NCBI GenBank assembly: GCA_934364795.1
Contig: CAKRMK010000026.1
Coordinates: forward strand, 1 to 45,128
Source: an uncultured Blautia sp.
GTDB taxonomy: Bacteria; Bacillota; Clostridia; Lachnospirales; Lachnospiraceae
DNA length: 45,128 bases
Direction of reading: 5' to 3'
Positions within the stretch are counted from its first letter, which is position 1. The number at the start of each line of letters is the position of its first letter. The notes beneath the pieces were generated by a model. That model saw only the letters and a program-made list of their open reading frames with translations. It made no database searches and had not been told where the DNA came from. Shown here one piece after another: positions 37,374-45,042 of the stretch. Both the position numbers and the translations under genes were made by a program.

Positions 37374-38502
37374 CTTTGCTTCCCCCTGCATAGTCTTTTG
37401 GATAACATCCCTGCATTTTTCCTGCTGCGGGATAAATTTTTACCTGATGTTCTTTTTCATCTGTTTTTACAAACATCCACAGCTCCATCATTTCCACAAT
37501 TGTTTTTATAAATTCGCCCTCTGGCATTTCCCGGTAATTCTTTGAAAAGCCAGAGCCATATTTTCTCCTGACATTCCTTATCAGCTCTTCAAAATCCAGC
37601 CGATTTACCATGCAGATTTCATCCGAACCAGTCTGCCATATTCCCTGTTCAATCTGCATTCTTATTTCCCCAAGGGTAAGAAGTACAATATCAGAAACCA
37701 CGTTATTTCCCGGAAAAACAGCTCCCATGCGGCACTCTTCCCCGGCCATCACAAAAGCACTCCCCTTATGGATATGTACCTGACAGTCAAACGTATTTTC
37801 CAGATCTTCCGAAAGCCTTCTTCCATAATTTTTCAAATAGGCGAAATCTTCTTCCGATCCCTCACTTTTGTACATACCTGTGGAAAATAAAAGACGTTTA
37901 TATACTCTATGCCTTCTTGCAATTCCACGGTCTTCATCCATTTCAAACCAGTCACTTTCCTGAAAATCCTCCGGATCTTTGTACGCCATAATATCCTGGG
38001 CAAAATTACGCATAAAATATGGAGAAGCACCTGTATTTTCGTACAAAACCTCACCAGAAGCCTGATCCATAAAAAGCTCATCACTTCCATCTGTGATACG
38101 CAGAATTTTCTGGCCAACTGCATAACGAAGCACTTTGATCAGGCGCCTTCTGTTTGTATACAAAGTCCAGTCCACCGCACCCCCTGGCATATTGGCAGAT
38201 ATGTATTCTGTGAGCTGTGATAAAATAAACTGTTCCTGTGCGTCCTCCAGAAACATAAGAAGTATGCACAAAAATGCGTATTCCTCTTTTGAAGTAAAAT
38301 CCAGAATTCCCATAAAATTTTCCGGCACAACCGGAATTTTTTCCAATTTCACAAGAGTAGCATTTTCTGTGATCTGACAGCCCATTTTATCTGATGCAAA
38401 TTTACGAATCTCCCCTATTTCGTCACGGATTCTGTAATACAGTTCTTTCTCATCTGCCTTCAAAACCCATCTTCTGTTTAAGAGCACTTCCAGTTCCTTC
38501 AC
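37366..38502 (-). CDS. jetB: Wadjet subunit JetB (TIGR02678/DUF2398-like)
   Basis: JetB is a winged-helix, MukE-like partner that bridges JetA and JetC. The 378-residue protein runs from VKELEVLLNRRW to KDYAGGSKDE; LYTNRRRLIKVLRYAVGQKIL and RIARRHRVYKRLLFS-like blocks fit the DUF2398 family. The frame is open to 38667, but the first 55 codons lie inside jetA and look like shadow. The GTG at 38502 overlaps the jetA stop by 4 nt (GTGA) with GGAGGAAGAA before it. Confidence 0.87.
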   Translation of the reverse strand: MKELEVLLNRRWVLKADEKELYYRIRDEIGEIRKFASDKMGCQITENATLVKLEKIPVVPENFMGILDFTSKEEYAFLCILLMFLEDAQEQFILSQLTEYISANMPGGAVDWTLYTNRRRLIKVLRYAVGQKILRITDGSDELFMDQASGEVLYENTGASPYFMRNFAQDIMAYKDPEDFQESDWFEMDEDRGIARRHRVYKRLLFSTGMYKSEGSEEDFAYLKNYGRRLSEDLENTFDCQVHIHKGSAFVMAGEECRMGAVFPGNNVVSDIVLLTLGEIRMQIEQGIWQTGSDEICMVNRLDFEELIRNVRRKYGSGFSKNYREMPEGEFIKTIVEMMELWMFVKTDEKEHQVKIYPAAGKMQGCYPKDYAGGSKDE

Positions 38503-39986
38503 TCTTCTTCCTCCACAAAAGCAATTGCAAGTTTTGGCATTGTAAAATTGCCATCCTCGCAATGAACCACACATTTTTCCTTTATATTGCTTCGATCCAG
38601 CACAAATCTTCTGCCATCCTCTGTTCTTCCGGAAAAATCCGGACTTTCCAGCGCATTTGAAAGCCACTTTAAAAGAATTTCACGAACACGGGGCTCAATA
38701 ACAGGAAGGCTGGCAAATTCAATTCTGCCGTTTTTCTCAAGACTTTTTAATTTCCTTACATCTTCTTTTTGCTGACGTATCAGCCTTTCTCTTGTTTCCA
38801 GCTTTTCCTTTGCACGGTCACTGATAGCACTTCGGTTAGATTTTTCCCGGTAAGTACGGATTCTTGGCTTTAGTGTGAAGGTAAAGGGTGATTCTTCGTA
38901 CACACTTCTGTTCATACTGTCCGATTCCCTGGACAGTTCTCCCTGAAGATGCCATGGACGCTCCATACCAAACACCATTGCAGACATACGATGTGCTTCC
39001 TGTATATCCTTGCACTTCAAAAAAAGCTCTGCCACTTTTTTGTATTCTTCTCTTCTGTTGGCACCAAGGGAATTTTTTTCACTTAGCTGTGCAGCATAAC
39101 GGGTAATCCTTCGAATGATTTCATTTGTAGCATCAAAAAGCTTTCCGGCTTCATTTTCCTGGCCATTTTGGGAACAAAACCAATTGTAAATATTCTGGTA
39201 TCTGTCCTTTATATTTTCTTCCAGTCTTTCTCTGGTTATCTCCATATCCATCCTTGGAATAGACAATTCATAACTGACCACTTTTTCAAATACTTCATCC
39301 CTCACAGACGGATCCAGAAGACGTAAGTCCTCCTCGATTGTACCCACGTTTCTTTGCAGCCCACGGATAAAGCTGCGAAGATACTCCACCAGCCTGTCTT
39401 TAAAAATAAGAAATGCTTTGGTATGCATCATTTCTTCTGCTTTCACACTGTTCAGATCACGGATATAGTCTTTGTAATTCTGATTCAGCCGGACAAAATC
39501 GTTATTCAGATCCTGCCACCAGGTGTACACCTCCTCTGGCTTTTTTACTGAAATCCGTGGAAATTCTTCTATATGTCTGCGGATTCTCTCCAGCAAAGTA
39601 GGTTCCAGAGATGCTCCCTCCACTTCCAGATTCTCCAGCCGCAACACAAGACGTTCAATCTCTACACTGTATTCAGACATCTGATATTGAAATTTCCTGT
39701 TTTTAAATTCTTCAATTGAAGAAACCCTGCGGGTATCCTGCATGGTATTCAAATTTTTCCATTCCACAAGCATATTCAGATCCTGCTGGCACTGTTCTTC
39801 TTTATAATCAGCAAAAAACGGATCTTGCTTCATTTCCCGATATATATCATCCTGATAAAGCCAATAACGCAATTTTTCATAATTTTCAAAAAAAATACGC
39901 ATAATGCAGCGATATCGGCTTACATTATCCGCATTTAAATATTTCACCTCAGTGAGACATCTGGTCAGTTTCTCTGTTACCTGCAA
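38499..39986 (-). CDS. jetA: Wadjet subunit JetA (TIGR02677/DUF2397-like)
   Basis: JetA is the kleisin-like subunit (MukF counterpart) of the anti-plasmid complex. The 495-residue, mostly helical protein begins with a DUF2397 N-terminal domain (KYLNADNVSRYRCIMRIFFE) and ends with an acidic tail after MPKLAIAFVEEEE. No ATG fits: the TTG at 39986 has AGGAG 9 nt upstream and gives the expected length. It is the first gene of the operon, with a promoter at 40037-40065 and a 4-nt overlap with jetB. Confidence 0.87.
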   Translation of the reverse strand: MQVTEKLTRCLTEVKYLNADNVSRYRCIMRIFFENYEKLRYWLYQDDIYREMKQDPFFADYKEEQCQQDLNMLVEWKNLNTMQDTRRVSSIEEFKNRKFQYQMSEYSVEIERLVLRLENLEVEGASLEPTLLERIRRHIEEFPRISVKKPEEVYTWWQDLNNDFVRLNQNYKDYIRDLNSVKAEEMMHTKAFLIFKDRLVEYLRSFIRGLQRNVGTIEEDLRLLDPSVRDEVFEKVVSYELSIPRMDMEITRERLEENIKDRYQNIYNWFCSQNGQENEAGKLFDATNEIIRRITRYAAQLSEKNSLGANRREEYKKVAELFLKCKDIQEAHRMSAMVFGMERPWHLQGELSRESDSMNRSVYEESPFTFTLKPRIRTYREKSNRSAISDRAKEKLETRERLIRQQKEDVRKLKSLEKNGRIEFASLPVIEPRVREILLKWLSNALESPDFSGRTEDGRRFVLDRSNIKEKCVVHCEDGNFTMPKLAIAFVEEEE

Positions 39987-40036
39987 CGGTTTGATCTCCT
40001 AACTTTTGTATAATCATAGTTTTAACAGATGGAATT

Positions 40037-40065
40037 ATTATAACAGTTGAAGTATGAATTGTACA
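40037..40065 (-). promoter_or_regulatory. Promoter of the jetABCD operon
   Basis: On the minus strand TGTACA (40060-40065), 17 bp, TATAAT (40037-40042), with TG one base before the -10 (extended -10). The predicted leader is about 45 nt. Confidence 0.65.
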
Positions 40066-40258
40066 TGGGGAGGAAGCTTTTTTTGCTGTGATTTTGTACA
40101 AAAATATCCTCCTTTACCTTCCAGCCCCTTTCGCTTTCCGGAATCCAGTACGTTTCATCTGTGATTACCGTTCCTGCTGGAACAGGGATACGACTGATAA
40201 AACTGTTTTTCGAACCTTTATCAAAAACAATAGTCAAAAGCCCTACTTTTTTTGACAT
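40066..40258 (-). pseudogene. Small unidentified open frame, probably a gene remnant
   Basis: A frame from ATG at 40258 codes for about 60 residues of protein-like sequence (KKVGLLTIVFDKGSKNSF, then VPAGTVITDETYWIPE). It then runs on through the jet promoter to a stop at 40022. The ATG lies inside a 9-bp palindrome (40240-40267) and no ribosome site precedes it. It looks like a piece of an older gene cut by the Wadjet insertion. Family unknown. Confidence 0.3.
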
Positions 40259-40267
40259 AAGTAGGGC
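40240..40267. terminator. Palindrome with 9-bp arms
   Basis: GCCCTACTT and AAGTAGGGC with a 10-nt loop; on the minus strand TTTTGACT follows. It may be a weak terminator left from the neighbouring mobile DNA. Confidence 0.4.
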
Positions 40268-40292
40268 AAAATTAAACTATAAAATTCTAAAC

Positions 40293-40382
40293 TTGAAATT
40301 TCTATGGTGATTTTGCTTAAGCAATTTCACAAAAATCCGTTTTCCTGAAATTTCTATACTAAAATAGCCTCAGAAATTTCAA
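40293..40382 (+). promoter_or_regulatory. Operator-rich promoter region of fic
   Basis: Three GAAATTTC palindromes stand at 40295-40302, 40347-40354 and 40373-40380, spaced 52 and 26 bp. Between the first two lies GTGA-nn-TTGCTTAAGCAA-nn-TCAC (40307-40330), a 24-bp dyad. A TATACT at 40355-40360 is a likely -10. The layout suggests binding by a dimeric regulator, perhaps the winged helix of Fic itself. Confidence 0.5.
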
Positions 40383-40412
40383 TTTCCGTTTTTCGGAGGA
40401 AAGGAAACAATC

Positions 40413-41558
40413 ATGACAAACCGAGCTGGTACACTCGTGAGTAATCTGTCAGGCGAAATGGCTTATGAATCTTTTCGACCGGCTCCGCTTCCACCGAATC
40501 CTCCTATTGAGGTGTCTGGTGAGCTTCTCACGAAACTTATTGATGCAAACAAGAAAATAGCAACACTTGAAGGGCTGTCTTCTCGTATACCAAACATGGG
40601 ACTTTTCGTTTCCATGTACGTCCGTAAAGAAGCCCTTCTTTCCTCACAGATTGAAGGTACACAGTGTACTCTTGAAGATATCTTGAATCCCCTTATGGAA
40701 GACAACACAAATCGAGATGTTTCTGATGTCGTCAACTATATTCGTGCGACGGAATTTGCTCTTGAACGGCTAAAAACACTCCCTCTGTGCAATCGTCTAA
40801 TCAAAGAAACTCTCGCAGTTCTTTTGGAAAGTGTGCGCGGGCAAGAAAAGAATCCTGGTGAATTCCGCTATTCACAAAACTGGATTGGTGGTCAAGGAAG
40901 CACACTTAGGAATGCCCGTTATATTCCACCAAACCCAGAGGACATGTTAACCGCCATGTCTGATCTTGAAAAATATATCAATAGTGATGACACCCTCGAC
41001 CCTTTAATCCAGGCCGCTCTAATTCACTATCAGTTTGAAACCACACACCCCTTTCTTGATGGTAATGGACGTGTTGGACGACTCCTTATCACTCTTTTCC
41101 TAATGGAAAAAGGCATTCTGTCCACGCCAGCACTTTATATTTCTTATTACCTCAAGATGAATCGTATCGAATACTATGACCGCATGACTCAGGTACGGCG
41201 TACTGGTGACTATGAGCAATGGATTTCTTTTTTCCTTCAGGCTTTTGCAGATTCTGCGGAAGATGCAATCCATACAATTGACCGCCTTACTGCATTACAC
41301 GATAAAAGCACAAAATTATTCGATGCTCTCACAAAGAGGCAGCGTACCAGCGTTCTTAAAGTGTTTGCCTATTTGGAATACAATCCTATCATTGATATTC
41401 AGAAAACCGCCACGGCTCTTGAAATGTCGTATAATACCGTGTCGAAGGTAGTCTCCATTTTGGTCGATGATGGAATCTTGGAGCAAACAGATAAATCTGG
41501 AAAAGCGAAGATATTTTCTTATACCGAATATCTTGATATTCTCCGTAAGGACACTTAA
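40413..41558 (+). CDS. Fic-family protein with C-terminal winged helix
   Basis: Fic enzymes transfer AMP or related groups from nucleotides to protein hydroxyls. The 381-residue protein has a Fic_N region with the inhibitory helix motif SSQIEGT (residues about 75-81, class II pattern S-x3-E-G), the Fic core ending HPFLDGNGRVGR (about 213-224, all catalytic residues present), and a winged helix near 310-370 (DIQKTATALEMSYNTVSKVVSIL). GGAGGAAAGGAAAC precedes the ATG. It is single, transcribed away from the Wadjet operon. Its target is unknown; it could be self-regulating. Confidence 0.92.
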   Translation: MTNRAGTLVSNLSGEMAYESFRPAPLPPNPPIEVSGELLTKLIDANKKIATLEGLSSRIPNMGLFVSMYVRKEALLSSQIEGTQCTLEDILNPLMEDNTNRDVSDVVNYIRATEFALERLKTLPLCNRLIKETLAVLLESVRGQEKNPGEFRYSQNWIGGQGSTLRNARYIPPNPEDMLTAMSDLEKYINSDDTLDPLIQAALIHYQFETTHPFLDGNGRVGRLLITLFLMEKGILSTPALYISYYLKMNRIEYYDRMTQVRRTGDYEQWISFFLQAFADSAEDAIHTIDRLTALHDKSTKLFDALTKRQRTSVLKVFAYLEYNPIIDIQKTATALEMSYNTVSKVVSILVDDGILEQTDKSGKAKIFSYTEYLDILRKDT

Positions 41559-41564
41559 CACCTT

Positions 41565-41618
41565 GCCTTCCAGTTCTTTCATGGCGGTCGGCTTTGGTTT
41601 TCTGCCTCTGGTAGCCAT
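41565..41618 (-). pseudogene. N-terminal stub of a P27-type phage terminase small subunit
   Basis: Eighteen codons read MATRGRKPKPTAMKELEG, the conserved start of P27-family terminase small subunits, behind an excellent ribosome site (AAAGGAGG, 8 nt). The match stops where the family continues NPGKRP; from there the sequence is the fic end, with the fic stop codon only 6 nt away. The frame runs on to 41316 by chance inside fic. It is a prophage scar. Confidence 0.6.
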
Positions 41619-41650
41619 TGGCATCTCCTCCTTTCTGCAGAAATGAGCAT

Positions 41651-41684
41651 AGAAAAAGCCGGGATGTATTTCTACACCTCGGCT
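41651..41684 (-). terminator. Terminator behind the PIN-domain remnant
   Basis: On the minus strand AGCCGAGGTGTA pairs with TACATCCCGGCT over a short loop, and TTTTTC follows. Confidence 0.75.
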
Positions 41685-41701
41685 TCAGCGGTATCCTAAT
41701 T

Positions 41702-42000
41702 TTAGATTCTTGCCAGAAGTTCGGTTGGCGTAAATGCCATAACCTTACTTTGGGTGAAATCCTTCAGATTTCTTGTGATAATATAGTCGGCATGGACAGA
41801 TTCCGCAGTTGCACTTTGAACGGCATCCTCGAAATCTTTCCATTTCATATTCACAGCTCTTTTCAGAACTGCCGGACTGAAATCTGCAAATTCAAAAATT
41901 AGATTCAGTTTGCGGAAAACTTCTTCAATTTGGTCTGGTGACAACTGTTTTCTCATGACATACATCATATTGGCATAAGTCAATGTTGAAATGTAGCCCT
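41702..42000 (-). pseudogene. PIN-domain (VapC-like) toxin, 5' truncated
   Basis: The frame codes for the last 99 or so residues of a PIN-domain ribonuclease: [18 protein letters not shown], later DFEDAVQSATAE with acidic site residues, and ADYIITRNLKDF. The N-terminal third with the first catalytic Asp (usually xxDTN) is absent. Upstream codons belong to a nitroreductase gene in another frame. No antitoxin gene is next to it. The product, if made, would be inactive. Confidence 0.75.
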
Positions 42001-42461
42001 TGGGCGAAAAAAGAATCGCAAATCCACAGACTTCCAAGACCCTGTGCTGTAGCTTCCAGTGTCATATTCTCAATGGCCGCACCGATTGACTGTGCATTAC
42101 AAATTTCAGTTACCCGCTCATCCATCGAGAGTTCTTTATTGAATGGTGCCGCCAATGTGTTCACAATAAAAATTAGTGCCGGAGCCTGCTGCATAATCCG
42201 AAGCGTATGCTCCGATCCATTGATGTAAGGGCTACTGTCCGGAATAAAAGGTTCTTTCTTCTCTCGCCCGATTCCCGCTTCCATTGCGTGGCAGGCTTTC
42301 TCTTTTGCACCGCCCATTGCCACAACGAACTTCCACGGCTGGCGATTCTTTGAAGAAGGTGCGAGCATTCCCGCTTGAAGGACACATTCGATCTTCTCTT
42401 TGTCCACCGCTTTGTTCTTATACTTCCTGATGCTTCTTCTGTTTTTTATTGCTTCGATCAT
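42001..42461 (-). pseudogene. Nitroreductase-family flavoprotein, 3' truncated
   Basis: The frame begins [20 protein letters not shown] with the FMN-binding RRSIRKY region, then [15 protein letters not shown] near residues 34-48, and runs to [13 protein letters not shown] near residue 153. There homology stops, and 25 further codons are PIN-gene DNA read out of frame. About the last 15-25 residues of the normal protein, including FMN contacts, are lost. The start overlaps the upstream HTH gene by 44 nt. Activity is doubtful. Confidence 0.75.
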
Positions 42462-43230
42462 TTTTCTTCATCTTCTCCTTTACCTCGTCCGGCACATCGA
42501 TCAGGCCAAACCGATAGAACATTCCGTATATGTATGTCACGCCCCGGATGTCACCCAGAGCTTTTGGCCGGTCTACTACTTTCCCTTTTATATTTCCCAG
42601 TGCCAAAACTACAGAACTCCACGCCAGACTTTTACTCTTCTCACGCCTGTCAATCCAGAGCTCTTTTGTGTATTCGCCGTTCCTACCTTTTTGCACCTCG
42701 TAAGAAAATGGTAAGCCGGAATAGGTTTTAAAGCGCACACCAGAATAACTAACAACCACATCCCACAGATGCTCTTCTGTGAGCTCCTCTCTCCACCGCT
42801 TCATCGCTCTGTATCTTCTCTGCCGTTCTGCTCCAACACTGATTTTCTCTTTATCTGCTGCACTTGGAAAGTACACGCCTTTTTTATACGGAAGATATGA
42901 GGTAACGGAGGCTTTGGAAAGCTGGAGATTATTTGCGGTTGAGCGGATCGCTTCTTTATAACTCTGTGCTTCTCGGTATTCTTCAAAAGTATCCTGTACC
43001 TTCTCTGCCACTTCCGATTCATACACGCCGGCCGTGATGAGAAGCTTTCTTACTTTGATGGGGTTCAAACTCAACTCATCACCGATAGCCTGCAAGGACA
43101 TCTCAGAATTATAAAGTGCCACAGCAGCATCCATCTGCTCTTTCAGGTTCTTCCCTGCATCGTATTCAGGCTTCAGCTTCTTCCGACCGCCACCGGGCTT
43201 CCGGGGTTTATATGCTCTTTTCTCTCCCAT
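42418..43230 (-). CDS. HTH-domain protein of mobile-element type, function unknown
   Basis: This 270-residue basic protein begins with a Lys/Arg-rich stretch ([21 protein letters not shown]). A helix-turn-helix follows at residues 45-70 ([20 protein letters not shown]) and a second one near 95-115 ([16 protein letters not shown]). The end is again Lys-rich. DNA binding is likely; the role is not known. No strong ribosome site is seen; GGAGAG-type bases overlap the GNAT gene end 3 nt away, so coupling to that gene is likely. Confidence 0.65.
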   Translation of the reverse strand: MGEKRAYKPRKPGGGRKKLKPEYDAGKNLKEQMDAAVALYNSEMSLQAIGDELSLNPIKVRKLLITAGVYESEVAEKVQDTFEEYREAQSYKEAIRSTANNLQLSKASVTSYLPYKKGVYFPSAADKEKISVGAERQRRYRAMKRWREELTEEHLWDVVVSYSGVRFKTYSGLPFSYEVQKGRNGEYTKELWIDRREKSKSLAWSSVVLALGNIKGKVVDRPKALGDIRGVTYIYGMFYRFGLIDVPDEVKEKMKKNDRSNKKQKKHQEV

Positions 43231-43233
43231 TGC

Positions 43234-43749
43234 TCACAGCACCCGTTCATATAATTTGAACGTCATCTTCCCAACCACATCGTAATAGAGCGTTTTGGTC
43301 TGGATAAATTGAAAGCCCAGCTTCTGATACAGCTTTTCGGCTGTTGTGTTGTTCTCAATCACGTCCAACCTCAAAGCCTTCTTGCCAGCTTTTCTTTCCT
43401 GTTCAATTACATTCTCTACTAATCTCCGCGCCAGTCCTTTTCCACGATGATTCGGATGAACTGCCAAAACATGGAGAACAATTACCTCATCCGAATCAAT
43501 CTGCCACGGTGCATCTGAATAGCCATCGACCTTTTCATCGTTTGCTATGACACACGCTGCGATTTCATTACCATCTGCCAGCACATACAGTTGTCCTGTC
43601 CCAATACTGTCCTGTATCATCTCATCAGATGGGTGGATGCCTTTCTTCCAATGTGGGAATGACGGGTCATCCTGGTCTTGGTCGATCAAGTTCCAATACA
43701 GAGATCTTATTTTGTAAAAATCTTCTTTTTCTGCCTTACGAAATATCAT
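43234..43749 (-). CDS. GNAT-family N-acetyltransferase
   Basis: A 171-residue acetyl-CoA-dependent acetyltransferase with HVLAVHPNHRGKGLARRLVE (acetyl-CoA loop, residues about 93-112) and ENNTTAEKLYQKLGF near 130. The substrate is unknown. The ATG at 43749 is supported by AGAGGT 7 nt upstream; the open frame before it lies in the VOC gene. Transcribed with the VOC gene (13 nt gap). Confidence 0.88.
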   Translation of the reverse strand: MIFRKAEKEDFYKIRSLYWNLIDQDQDDPSFPHWKKGIHPSDEMIQDSIGTGQLYVLADGNEIAACVIANDEKVDGYSDAPWQIDSDEVIVLHVLAVHPNHRGKGLARRLVENVIEQERKAGKKALRLDVIENNTTAEKLYQKLGFQFIQTKTLYYDVVGKMTFKLYERVL

Positions 43750-43762
43750 TTTGTCTACCTCT

Positions 43763-44146
43763 TTACTCGTGCAGTTCCAGCGGCAGCCCATCCGGGTCAT
43801 GGAAGAAAGTCATTTTCTTTCCAGTATAATCATCCACACGGATCGGCTCACATTCAATCCCAACTTCTGCCAGCTCTTTCACAGTCTGCTCAACGCTATC
43901 AACGCAAAACGCAAGGTGACGCAAACCACATGCTTCTGGACGGTTCACACGCTTCGGCGGTTTTTCCTCAGCGAAAATCTCCAGCTCTGTTTGCTCATTG
44001 ACACGCAAATCCAACTTCCAGTCCTTACGCTCCGGGCGATAGTTTTCCCGGATGACAGAAAAGCCCAGCTTGTTCACATAAAAATTCTTTGCGGCTTCGT
44101 AGTCAGATACAATGATTGCGATGTGGTGTATTTTTGATAAATTCAT
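43763..44146 (-). CDS. VOC-family (glyoxalase/dioxygenase fold) protein
   Basis: A 127-residue single-module pair of betaalphabetabetabeta units: IHHIAIIVSDYEAAKNFYV at the start, LEIFAEEKPP in the middle, GLRHLAFCVDSVEQTV and FFHDPDGLPLELHE at the end. The His and Glu positions fit a metal site. It resembles SMU.1112c/YwbC-type proteins of unknown substrate. The ATG at 44146 with GGAG upstream is used; a GTG three codons earlier is possible. Confidence 0.87.
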   Translation of the reverse strand: MNLSKIHHIAIIVSDYEAAKNFYVNKLGFSVIRENYRPERKDWKLDLRVNEQTELEIFAEEKPPKRVNRPEACGLRHLAFCVDSVEQTVKELAEVGIECEPIRVDDYTGKKMTFFHDPDGLPLELHE

Positions 44147-44205
44147 TGTTGTCACGCTCCATTTCTTTTATTTTCGTTATAAACTATATTTCGTCCTTCA
44201 AAATA

Positions 44206-44255
44206 TGCCGTGTGTGTTTCGGACTCAGATTGGAGCCTGTGTTTCACACACGGCA
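44206..44255 (-). terminator. Terminator behind the PPOX-type gene
   Basis: On the minus strand TGCCGTGTGTG pairs with CACACACGGCA around a 26-nt loop, followed by TATTTTG. The stem is strong and the tail modest. Confidence 0.7.
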
Positions 44256-44261
44256 GCATTA

Positions 44262-44654
44262 TTAAAACTTGATTACTTTCGGCTCGTGGGTAAACGAACT
44301 GATGGTAGCCACACCATTCTTGAAGTAGAACACCTCAGTGTTGCCATCATCTGCGGCATACATTTTCTTCAAACTCGGATAGGCATCCAGCATAGATTCT
44401 CTCGCTTCTACACGATCATCTTCTACCAACTCGCCCGCAACGCGAATCCACTCGCCGCCCTTGAATGCACACAACTCTGCTTTCGGGTTTGCGTGCAGCT
44501 GCTTGGAAACATCCTTCTTCTTACCAGTCTGGATGTACAGCTTGCCTTCAAAAATATGTGCCGTGCCAAACGGACGCACTCTCGGCTGGTCGCCCTCGAC
44601 CGTTGCCAGATAATATGTTTCAGCTTCTTTTAAGAATTTCTCTACTTCTTCCAT
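44262..44654 (-). CDS. Pyridoxamine 5'-phosphate oxidase-family flavoprotein
   Basis: A 130-residue split-barrel flavin-binding protein: YYLATVEGDQPRVRPFG at residues 14-30, LYIQTGKKKDVSKQL at about 39-53 and KAELCAFKGGEWIRVAGE. Proteins of this short type reduce flavins, F420 or aromatic compounds; the true role is open and it is unlikely to be the vitamin B6 enzyme. AAGGAG stands 8 nt before the ATG. The gene is separated from the VOC gene by a terminator. Confidence 0.87.
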   Translation of the reverse strand: MEEVEKFLKEAETYYLATVEGDQPRVRPFGTAHIFEGKLYIQTGKKKDVSKQLHANPKAELCAFKGGEWIRVAGELVEDDRVEARESMLDAYPSLKKMYAADDGNTEVFYFKNGVATISSFTHEPKVIKF

Positions 44655-44793
44655 TTTTGTCGTTCTCCTTTTCTTAGTTTTTGATATGTTTTATTTCAGT
44701 TTTTTCAGCCAAGTAGACTCTATATCTCCAAAAGGTTAGACTTTGAAATTCCTTTTTACTCATTATCCTTTTGTTCTTCGCTCGTAAATTTCA
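44655..44793. other. Gap with repeated TAGACT words
   Basis: TAGACT occurs at 44714-44719 and 44746-44751 around CTCTATATCTCC, a layout that could be a regulator site for the PPOX-type gene. A 12-codon frame (MKFTSEEQKDNE) starts on a TGATG overlap with the upstream small gene and may be the stub of a lost gene. Nothing else is seen. Confidence 0.3.
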
Positions 44794-45042
44794 TCAACTT
44801 TTATTTTTCTGTCTGTTGTGTTTCAGTGTATCATTTATCAAGCGTTCTTTTAACTCTTTTGGTACAGTTTTTCCAGTTCCAAGTAATACAACCGCTTTTC
44901 TTCTATCTTGTCTCTTAGTAGATGAATGATTAGAGTCATCGTATCCCATAAGATCAATTCCAAGCGAAGCAGCTTCTTCATACATTTTTTCTCTTTCTCT
45001 GATTTCTTCATTCGTTGGTTGAATAAAATTTCTCTTAATCAT
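44794..45042 (-). CDS. Small hypothetical protein
   Basis: An 82-residue, highly charged protein (about one third Lys, Arg, Asp, Glu) without a recognised family: MIKRNFIQPTNEEIREREKM, then RRKAVVLLGTGKTVPKELKE. A strong ribosome site (GAGGAGGTG, 9 nt before the ATG) supports it as a real gene. GTGKT resembles a P-loop fragment, but the protein is too small for a P-loop NTPase. No membrane segment or signal peptide is present. Confidence 0.6.
   Translation of the reverse strand: MIKRNFIQPTNEEIREREKMYEEAASLGIDLMGYDDSNHSSTKRQDRRKAVVLLGTGKTVPKELKERLINDTLKHNRQKNKS

Noticed and set aside
38503..38667. N-terminal extension of JetB by 55 residues
   Set aside because: It lies inside jetA, is Cys- and Gly-rich without family match, and the GTG with 4-nt overlap is better supported.
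41316..41624. 102-codon frame as a complete gene
   Set aside because: Only the first 18 codons look like a protein family; the rest is antisense to fic.
41925..42000. Last 25 codons of the nitroreductase frame as native sequence
   Set aside because: They are PIN-gene DNA read in the wrong frame past the deletion junction.
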